From NCBI RefSeq assembly GCF_000372725.1, contig NW_005201392.1, positions 1,253,134 through 1,283,449 of the forward strand: a stretch of 30,316 nucleotides of DNA, given 5' to 3'. Below the pieces are notes generated by a model. The model made no database searches. It was not told where the DNA came from and worked only from the letters and a program-made list of their open reading frames with translations. Of this stretch, positions 24,365 to 30,316 are shown in pieces (position 1 is the stretch's first letter; each line of letters starts with the position of its first letter). The translations under genes and the position numbers were made by a program. Source of the stretch: Emiliania huxleyi CCMP1516 (lineage: Eukaryota; Haptophyta; Isochrysidales; Noelaerhabdaceae).

Positions 24365-25255
24365 CTGAGGGAGGGTGTAGAGGATGTAGAGTGTAGAGCG
24401 CTGTAGAGCTGTAGAGCTGTAGAGCGCTGTAGAGCGCTGTAGAGCTGTAGAGCTCTACATCCGCCGCGGGACGAAGCGCCTGCGTTGTAGAGCGATGTAG
24501 AGCGCGATTTTGTTGTAGAGTTTGTTGTAGAGGCTCTACAGCCAAACCGCCGGGAAGGCAGTGACTCAAAGAGGCCGAGTCGCACTAATGGGGTGTCTCC
24601 GAGCTTACTGGAGCTCTGATGGACGGCCCTGACTATCCCTGACACACAGAGAGTCACTCTGACGGCACACAACACCCTATAACTGCGTCATGACCAGCCT
24701 GCCATGCGTCGCCGGTGCCGCATTCGTCGCAGTGCTTCTGTAGCAGGCGGTGGACTGTCGGCTGCGAGGACGGTCGCATTTGCGCGAGGCGAGGCGAGCA
24801 TTGCTGCGCGTTGCATGCGCCATGCCTCGCGCCAGCGCGTGCGGGAGCTCCTGGCTGAGCGTTGAGTCCAGGCGAGTTGCGCTGGCCACGATCGCTACGC
24901 CGAGCCGAGCTGACGCGCCGAGGCGCCGGCCAGTCGCAGCCGTGAGGCATGCCACAGCAGCAGAGGCACCTGCCACCCATTGGGCGGGCAGACAGAAGGC
25001 CAGGGCAGCACTGGCAAGTGCAACGCGCCTCATGTCGGAGAGCGACCGTGCCTCGTTCGCCGCTTTTGATGTAGAGTTTGTTGTAGAGATTTCACGTTGT
25101 AGAGCGCCTCTACATCGCTCTACAACGCAGGCGCTTCGTCCCGCGGCGGATGTAGAGCTCTACAGCTCTACAGCGCTCTACAGCGCTCTACAGCGCTCTA
25201 CAGCTCTACAGCTCTACAGCGCTCTACACTCTACATCCTCTACACCCTCCCTCAG
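24365..25255. mobile_element. 891-bp DNA transposon with 8-bp TSD and TGTAGAGC-rich TIRs
   Basis: GCCGTGTG flanks both sides (24357-24364 and 25256-25263). The ends are inverted repeats: CTGAGGGAGGGTGTAGAGGA at 24365 mirrors TCCTCTACACCCTCCCTCAG at 25255. The inverted repeats extend about 145-180 bp and are filled with TGTAGAGC and GCTGTAGAGC units. An 8-bp duplication fits hAT-like elements, but the terminal bases are not a classic hAT end. No transposase is encoded, so it needs help to move. The centre holds an open frame (24677-25033, -). Confidence 0.85.
24677..25033 (-). CDS. Signal-peptide-like frame inside the transposon, 118 aa
   Basis: ATG 25033 to the stop at 24677. The start (MRRVALASAALAFCLPAQWV) has a basic n-region, a hydrophobic core and a small-residue cleavage site (AGASA, about 21-25), like a secretory signal. 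The rest (RLGVAIVASATRLDSTLSQE) is ordinary in composition. It could be a captured host gene fragment. A plus-strand frame over the same bases is less protein-like. No family recognised. Confidence 0.35.
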   Translation of the reverse strand: MRRVALASAALAFCLPAQWVAGASAAVACLTAATGRRLGASARLGVAIVASATRLDSTLSQELPHALARGMAHATRSNARLASRKCDRPRSRQSTACYRSTATNAAPATHGRLVMTQL

Positions 25256-25263
25256 GCCGTGTG

Positions 25264-25623
25264 GGGCCACGGCGAGCCTCGGCGAGAAAGGTCAGCAGCC
25301 TATCTCACGCCGTCGGTTGGATAGGAGAGTAGGCGGGCTTTGGCCTCCGAGATCCTCCGAGGGAACGCCGAAAAGAAAAGAACTTTCTTTTTCGCGAAAG
25401 CAAATCGCTCCGGAACGGGTCATCTCTCCAGGATCGGCTCGAGGATCGGCGGGATTGCAACAGCGGTCACGAGATCGGTGCTTGCCGGTCTTTTGGGGGG
25501 CGCGCCGCCGGCGCGTCCCCACTTTTGTATGACACCTAGGGATCCCTAAGCGTGAAAGCTGTCATGGTGACACACTTCGCGGCGAGGTGACAGAGTGTGA
25601 CACACTCTTCAGAGGCCGCAGGC
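25264..25623. other. No supported gene
   Basis: GAAAAGAAAAGAACTTTCTTTTTCGCG (about 25369-25395) has local inverted symmetry and resembles the GAAATTTCTTTTTTCGCG of the foldback at 16281-17335. GTGACA and TGTGACAC words cluster at 25566-25605. Confidence 0.3.
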
Positions 25624-25690
25624 CGGCGCGCAGCGCCACGCCGCCAGGCGTCCGCCGGAGGCCCGCCGGAGGCTAGTGCTGCGGCCACAT
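25624..25690 (+). repeat. Fragment of the foldback right arm
   Basis: GCGCAGCGCCACGCCG, GTCCGCCGGAGGCCCGCC and CGGCCACATTCCGG match 17190-17255 in the same orientation with small changes. Confidence 0.75.
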
Positions 25691-26880
25691 TCCGGCAAGA
25701 TTCCGCCGGCTCCTGATGCCTGCGCTGCGCTCAAACGTCGCGATTTGGCAATAGGCGCTCGAGCCGGCGCACAGCGGACGGGTGCGCCGCGCAGGGGGGT
25801 CGGGGGGGTGCGAGAGGGGGCGTGGGTCGGGCGCGCACCGGCCGGCCCCGGGAACGGCCGTCACGTCGAGGTGGGGGGTTGTCGGCGGCTCGAGCGCCGA
25901 GGCGTGCCGCTGCTGTGCCGTCGACAGCCCCTCTTCCGAGCCGGCGCGTGGCGGCGAGCCGCGGCCAGTGTCGCTTGTGCGGGGGCGGCGCAGCGTTTAT
26001 CCACCCGCGCCCGCCCGCCCGCCCGCCCGCCCTCAGGCCTTGCCCCTCCGCAGGCGCGGGAGTGCTCGCCGGCCGCGGCAAGCACCTCCTACCTCTCCTC
26101 GCGCGTCAGGCAAGGTGGGGGCAAGCGTGGCGGCGCGGGACGCGCGGCGGCGGCGGCGAGCAGCCGAGCGCTCCGTGCGCGGTGAGGCGGCCGGGCGAGG
26201 GCGCGGCGGGTGACGGGGCAAGGGAGCAGCCGGGCGTGGAGCGGCAGAGCGCGCGTCTCTGGCTGACAGACGGAGCAGCGACACCGCGCCAGCGGTCGCT
26301 GCTCCGCCCCTCCGTCGCGCGCGCCGCGCGCGCGCTGCGCCGCTGCCACTGTTATCACTGGAGAGCGTGAGCCGTGGCGTGTGTGCGGGAGCCGCACGGT
26401 GCGGCGAGAGAGGTCTCCACACTCCAGAGGTGAGAGCAACCCAGCAAGCGCGCGAGAGTGGAGAGACCCGAGAGACGGTGCGGCGAGAGAGCGCGTGTTT
26501 TCTTGTTGTAAAATACTCAAACACATGCCCTCCAACCGGGTGGCGCGCGGCGGGCCGGCAGCGCCGAGCGCTGCACCTGCAGCGTGGCGGCTGGCGCCCT
26601 GGCGCGCACCGCACATCTCTAGAAAACCCCGGCTCTATGAGATCATGGAAAAAAGCATGAAATCTATATGAAGCGTGATTTCATACCGGATTTGTGATTT
26701 CACAACGCAAGATTCATGGGCATGATATCACACTCCGACCGTGAAATCACAGCTGGCTGGCGCGAGCGAGTGTCCCGTGTTCATAGCAGATACATGTCGG
26801 TCCGTTTGAGGCCTTCCGGTGGTCGAAGCGACCCGGAAGCCGCCGCCACAGGGGGCACCCACGCGCTAATAGCCCTACGG
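25691..26880. other. GC-rich stretch without a supported gene
   Basis: Long frames on both strands (25676-26370) are Arg/Ala/Pro-rich and mirror each other, as expected from GC bias. Contains CCCGCCCGCCCGCCCGCCC (about 26010) and, at 26630-26760, an AT-richer island with repeated GTGATTTCA/TGAAATCAC words. Confidence 0.35.
26693..26751. other. Short inverted repeat TGTGATTTCAC...GTGAAATCACA
   Basis: Perfect 11-bp arms at 26693-26703 and 26741-26751, plus another GTGATTTCAT at 26675-26684 and a GATATCAC between. It could be a set of binding sites or an element end. Confidence 0.65.
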
Positions 26881-26918
26881 GGTAGTGAGCTGCGAGCAGG
26901 TGCGATACCGGGCCGCAA

Positions 26919-27590
26919 TCATAGCGAGCCTGGCTGACGCTCTCGACGCAGAGGATCCGCTGTTCCGCCTGAACACTGGGGGGTCAGGGGGCGGATGCGC
27001 GCAGCATCGAGGTCGTGCAACGAGTCGAGCCATCGGATGTAGCACAGCTGCTCTGGCCCAAGGTAGCGCGCGATAAAGCAGAGAATGAGCTGGCCGTACC
27101 ACAGCTTGCCCTGGCCATCGACATCCACAGCAACAAAGACAGGGGCCTCGCCGGTCGGCCGCACCTCTTGCCGCGTCTCATCCTGGCAGAGGGCGGCGTG
27201 TAGCTTCGAGCCGCCTCGCTCTGCTGCGCGGAAGTTGGCAGGCCATCGCTGCACTGCCACGCCCGGTCGAACCTCAAGTAGCGAAGAAGTGAGGCTGGGC
27301 ATTCCACCGGGGAACGAGGCGTCGTCGCTGCCGCCGCCCGTGGCTTGATGCAAATACAAGGCCACGGAGAAGGGAAGCTGAAGGAGGGAAGGGTGGATGT
27401 TTTGCGCAGCCCCAAGGTCGATTCGGCACACCGTCTCTCGAACCCCCATCAGCCGGCTGGGTGGGCCAAGCTGCGGCGACGCGAGAGGCGGCGGAGGCGC
27501 AGGCGAGGCGTCGGCCCTCTCCGCAAGTTGCAGCAGCAGCTTCGCCTCTCCCTGCGCGTGCAGTCCACGGGCGTCGTCGCGGAGCTTCAT
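26919..27590 (-). CDS. Hypothetical protein, 223 aa, possibly transposon-related
   Basis: Frame from ATG 27590 to the stop at 26919; it stays open 45 bases further upstream. The best protein-like part is the C-terminal half: PVFVAVDVDGQGKLWYGQLI followed by LCFIARYLGPEQLCYIRWLD. The motif of a ligand-like value, then YGQL, a hydrophobic strand and RWLD resembles small beta-rich modules seen near transposon proteins in protists; this is a weak impression. Arranged divergently with the candidate gene at 27746, about 155 bp apart. Confidence 0.45.
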   Translation of the reverse strand: MKLRDDARGLHAQGEAKLLLQLAERADASPAPPPPLASPQLGPPSRLMGVRETVCRIDLGAAQNIHPSLLQLPFSVALYLHQATGGGSDDASFPGGMPSLTSSLLEVRPGVAVQRWPANFRAAERGGSKLHAALCQDETRQEVRPTGEAPVFVAVDVDGQGKLWYGQLILCFIARYLGPEQLCYIRWLDSLHDLDAARIRPLTPQCSGGTADPLRRERQPGSL

Positions 27591-27745
27591 CTCGACACGG
27601 CACTGGTTGCTACGAGCGGCGGCGGAGCTGATCACGAGCGACGAATTCGCAGGGGATGCCAGGCAACAGATGTGCGCGGGCGCGCAGATAATTGGCGTGG
27701 CGTCCTAAACAACGCACTATGCACGCTGGTAACTGATTTTGGCCC

Positions 27746-28291
27746 ATGCGCATGCTCTTCCTCGTGCTCGTCGCGCGCTCGGGAGCCGGAGTGGCGGGGT
27801 CGGAGCTGCTGCAACGGCGCGAGTGGCCGCGAGGGGTCGTGCTGGGGCTCGCCAGAGAACGAGGCCACGGCGCGGCGCTCGCGGCGGCGCACGGGGCAGC
27901 TTTGAGCAGTGCAGCGCCTCAACATCAGCTTCAAGCAGTGCAGCGCAACGCCAGTGGCCTCTCTGGAGCTGTGCGGCGGCTGGCGGGCCTGTGCGACGAC
28001 GCCGATCCGTGGGCTCGGGACGCGCAGTCGGTCGGCTCGCGTGCCGGTTGCCGAGTCAGCCTGGCTGGCGAGAAGCGCCAAGGCCTTCCCTGCATTCTGG
28101 GCGCTGCCCAGAAGTGCGCAGTGCCTTTGCTGCGCCGACGGGCGGCCTCGATGCGGATTGCCGCGAGTGGCGTGGGAGCCTCCAGTGGCACGGTCGTTGG
28201 TCAACACCGCGGCGCGCGCGCGCCGCGGGTGCTGCACAACAAGCGGAGGGCATGGGCGGGCGCTCTGTCGCTTTCCGGAGCCCAACTTTGA
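27746..28291 (+). CDS. Candidate small secreted protein, 181 aa
   Basis: ATG 27746 to the stop at 28291. It begins MRMLFLVLVARSGAGVAGSE, a plausible short signal peptide, then an Ala/Arg-rich body with several Cys. Competing frames on both strands are open through the same region because of GC bias, so support is modest. It is divergent from the gene ending upstream at 27590, suggesting a shared promoter. Confidence 0.3.
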   Translation: MRMLFLVLVARSGAGVAGSELLQRREWPRGVVLGLARERGHGAALAAAHGAALSSAAPQHQLQAVQRNASGLSGAVRRLAGLCDDADPWARDAQSVGSRAGCRVSLAGEKRQGLPCILGAAQKCAVPLLRRRAASMRIAASGVGASSGTVVGQHRGARAPRVLHNKRRAWAGALSLSGAQL

Positions 28292-28304
28292 CTATCGATT
28301 GCCG

Positions 28305-28321
28305 CCGGTTATTATAACCGG
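28305..28321. other. 17-bp palindrome CCGGTTATTATAACCGG
   Basis: Perfect symmetry around one central T, AT-rich in the middle, at the left edge of the region that becomes the retroelement-like segment. Could mark an insertion edge. Confidence 0.75.
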
Positions 28322-29305
28322 TGGGAGATCGTTCCGGCAGACGGGGGGATTCAACGCGGCGATAACTGCCCGAGACGTCCCTAACCTTTATTTATTTCTG
28401 CCCTGCTTCAGGAACCGGAGGCCGTCTTCCTCAACCAACCAAACCTCATTACCGACTGCCGGTCGTTGGGGACACGTGACTCCTGCAAAGGGCAGTGTCT
28501 CCACCCGGGAGTCGGACATTCCAAACCCCCCCCTGCCCCCTCTCTCTCCCCCCCCCATCCTAGCCCTCCTTCTCTCTCCTCCTCTTTCTTTCTCTCCTTC
28601 TCCCTCATTCCCCCCCCCTCCCCCCTCTCCATCTTTGCCGCCCCCGTGCCAACCCCCAGGGCCACGCCCCCCCGAGCCTGGAGAGGAGCCGGCGGAGGGG
28701 GGGGGCGAGCCGAGGACGATAGTGAAGCCGCGGGTGCGGGCGCGAGACAACCAGGGAGAGCGGGCTCGACCCCCCGGGGGTGGAACTGGTCGCGACCCAA
28801 TGCCACCGTTCTCGCCCGGGGTGACCCCGGCCGGGCCGCCGACACTCTCAGAACCGGTGGAGCTGGGAGAGGCTAGCGAAGACGAAAGGCGGCAGCGGAG
28901 GAAGCGACATCAACAACGAGGGAAACGACCACACCGGCCGTCGTATGACGCTCGGCAAGCGAGCAAGAGAGCGAATCGGGGAGAACCGGAGCCCCGGGAG
29001 GACCGAAGGTGGAGCCCCGGGACCGAGGACTAAGCAAGTGTCTGTTTGGGCGTGGTGTCCAGTGTAATGTCCACTAGCTCCGAGTAGAGGGGGCGTCCTG
29101 CAGTTAAGGGGAAACCCGGTACGCGGGTCCAACCCTCGGAGAACTGTGTTTACTTTAAGGCCCTTGCCCTGCGAACGCGCACCCCCGGGGCTAGGGCTCT
29201 CTAGCCCGTAACCCGATGCCAATCATCCGGCCCGCTGGGTGCGCTTCTGAGCTCCCCGGCCCTGGATGTGCGGTTGATGACTGCACTCCAAGTGCTCCAA
29301 GTGCA
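28322..29305 (+). mobile_element. Retroelement-like 3' segment, related to 20319-20791
   Basis: The last 235 bp (29069-29304) match 20319-20554 inverted and end in two CTCCAAGTG units. Before them a plus-strand frame ends at 29033 with KRHQQR...DARQASKRANRG...PGTED, resembling the coding remnant at 20.7 kb. 28504-28690 is a CT/C-rich tract. The left boundary is uncertain. No RT, endonuclease or integrase motif is seen, so this is a partial or non-autonomous copy. Confidence 0.55.
28728..29033 (+). pseudogene. C-terminal remnant of the element's basic protein
   Basis: Reads RVRARDNQGERARPPGGGTG, then PVELGEASEDERRQRRKRHQ, ending in TAA-like stop usage (TAA at 29031-29033). Strongly basic and low-complexity, as in nucleic-acid-binding ORF1 or gag-like tails. 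The frame is open leftward only through a repeat-rich tract. Confidence 0.4.
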
Positions 29306-29497
29306 CGAGCATGCTCAACTGCTGCGCGACGCTCTCTGCGACCCCGACTTTCTTTATGCGCTTTGCCATTCGAGAGTTTTTGCCATTCGCCGCCGCATTT
29401 CCTAAAGCGACACTAGCACTAGATGCGTCCTGGCATCGGGAGGGTCCGCCTAAGTGCTAAGAGGAAGTATGCATGTACTTTGTGCGTGGAGTGTCTT

Positions 29498-29704
29498 CCC
29501 CTTTTGCGCAGCAATACCTTAAACTTTTAGGCCCTCCAAATTCGGGTCGGAGCGTAGCGGAGTGGGCCCCGAGTTTGAAAAGCAAAAGGGCGACGGACGC
29601 TTGCGTCCTAGCCTCCAACATCGCCTCCCCGGCGCAGAGGGGCCCCCGGAGGGATGCACAACCGCTCCACGCCACGCCGCTCGCGGCGGTCCTATTCCCA
29701 GCTC
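29498..29704 (+). repeat. Dispersed ~200-bp repeat, copy 2
   Basis: Same orientation as 14200-14399. Differences are mostly small indels (for example an extra GCAAAA after GAGTTTGAAAA). Confidence 0.9.
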
Positions 29705-29923
29705 CGCTGAGGGCCCCGACGTTGTAATACTTTTTGCGGATACCCCCACCGTAAGCCGGGGCGCGGGTGTTCGTCGAGCGCTGCCCCGCGACCGACTCTT
29801 CATATCAAGCTGCTCTCCGGCGACACGCGCGAGGTGCTCGACGAGCCCTGCCATGTCCCATGAGCGGTGCGCTGCGCTATTCGGCGAACCGCACCATCGC
29901 ACCTGAACATGTCCACCGCTCAC
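29705..29923 (-). CDS. Candidate coding segment running into the repeat
   Basis: A minus-strand frame reads HVQVRWCGSPNSAAHRSWDM, then AGLVEHLARVAGEQLDMKSR, and ends in GC-biased residues as it enters the dispersed repeat. No upstream ATG before the frame's GTG, so it is an internal exon or a broken gene. The repeat insertion probably truncated it. Confidence 0.3.
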
Positions 29924-29960
29924 CTACCGACTTCGCCACAGACGGCCCCGCGCCTCGCCG

Positions 29961-30218
29961 CTATGTGACGGCGGCACGGCCGCAGCTCGTGTGCATGCCG
30001 CCGTCATAGCAGATTCCGACCAGCGCTCTATGCTCGTCGGCGGCGGCTTCCTCCAACCTGCGCCGCGCTCGGCGAACCTCGACAGCGCCTCCGGTGGCAT
30101 GCAGCTCTTTGCGACAGAAGCCTGGAGAGCAGCTCCTCTGCTGCTCACACGCTCTGCACAGTTGACACAGCCTACTGTGCGGCTGCCACAGCTGTGACAG
30201 CGATGGGCTCGCCCTCAC
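29961..30218 (-). CDS. Candidate Cys-rich coding segment, 85 aa
   Basis: Reads LCQLCRACEQQRSCSPGFCR, with a CxxCxxC...C...C spacing suggestive of metal binding, then VRRARRRLEEAAADEHRALV and GICYDGGMHTSC. A rival frame on the same strand (29924-30148) is also open. It may be joined by splicing to the segment below it. Confidence 0.28.
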   Translation of the reverse strand: MRASPSLSQLWQPHSRLCQLCRACEQQRSCSPGFCRKELHATGGAVEVRRARRRLEEAAADEHRALVGICYDGGMHTSCGRAAVT

Positions 30219-30296
30219 TGGCCCTCAGTCACTTGTGCTGCGGCTTGTGTGAGCGACACTGCTCGGCGACTGCCGGCACACTGTGAGACCATGGGT

Positions 30297-30316
30297 CTCC
30301 CTCCCTCCCTCCCTCC
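30297..30316. repeat. (CTCC)n tract at window end
   Basis: CTCCCTCCCTCCCTCCCTCC reaches the last base, so its length is unknown. Confidence 0.9.

Noticed and set aside
25676..26370. Several 140-180-codon frames on both strands
   Set aside because: Mirror-image Arg/Ala/Pro-rich frames typical of GC bias; no motif or composition to choose one.
27632..28285. 217-codon minus-strand frame opposite the candidate secreted protein
   Set aside because: It competes with the plus-strand frame and lacks a recognisable domain. The plus frame starts with a plausible signal peptide, so it is preferred, weakly.

Overview
The window reads as nuclear DNA of a GC-rich unicellular eukaryote. A haptophyte such as Emiliania (Gephyrocapsa) huxleyi is my best guess, inferred from style rather than from a database match. 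Reasons: genes with short introns (74-203 bp) using GT-AG and apparently GC-AG borders, single genes spread over both strands without operons, a Ty1/copia LTR retrotransposon, many foldback and dispersed repeats, simple-sequence tracts, and a 496-base N gap in a scaffold-type assembly.

Left third (1-8.9 kb). A 181-bp tandem repeat opens the window. A five-exon renalase-like FAD oxidoreductase (1224-2792, +) converges on an intronless Cys-rich, F-box-like protein with an acidic tail (3167-3919, -). Two small candidate genes follow (4811-5185, + and 5432-5752, -), then a 226-bp foldback sequence, then a second renalase-like protein fused to an alpha/beta-hydrolase domain in one uninterrupted 838-residue frame (6407-8923, +).

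Middle (9.9-13.7 kb). A multi-exon minus-strand gene encodes an N-terminal TM2 domain (GLHHVYLGR block) and a C-terminal J domain (HPD), the architecture of DNAJC22/Wurst. It is broken by the N gap and by an inverted copy of the promoter and start of the 5432-5752 gene.

Right half (14-30 kb). This is mostly mobile DNA. It holds a ~930-bp dispersed repeat in two copies and a ~1 kb foldback. A copia element (18225-20979) has matching CGTTT target duplications, near-identical LTRs, a deleted interior and another element nested in its 3' LTR. A related element end lies inverted at ~28.7-29.3 kb. Two diverged inverted copies of an unrecognised coding unit lie at 23.4-24.36 kb. An 891-bp DNA transposon (24365-25255) has an 8-bp target duplication, TGTAGAGC-rich terminal inverted repeats and a signal-peptide-like reading frame inside. 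A few weak candidate genes lie at 26.9-30.2 kb.

The most striking theme is intron structure. Several introns in the two best multi-exon genes are bounded by direct duplications of exon sequence centred on AG|GT or AG|GC, and most are filled with 10-14-bp tandem repeats. This is what intron birth by local tandem duplication would look like. The genes do not form one pathway, though two renalase-like oxidoreductases within 8 kb suggest a local paralogue pair.
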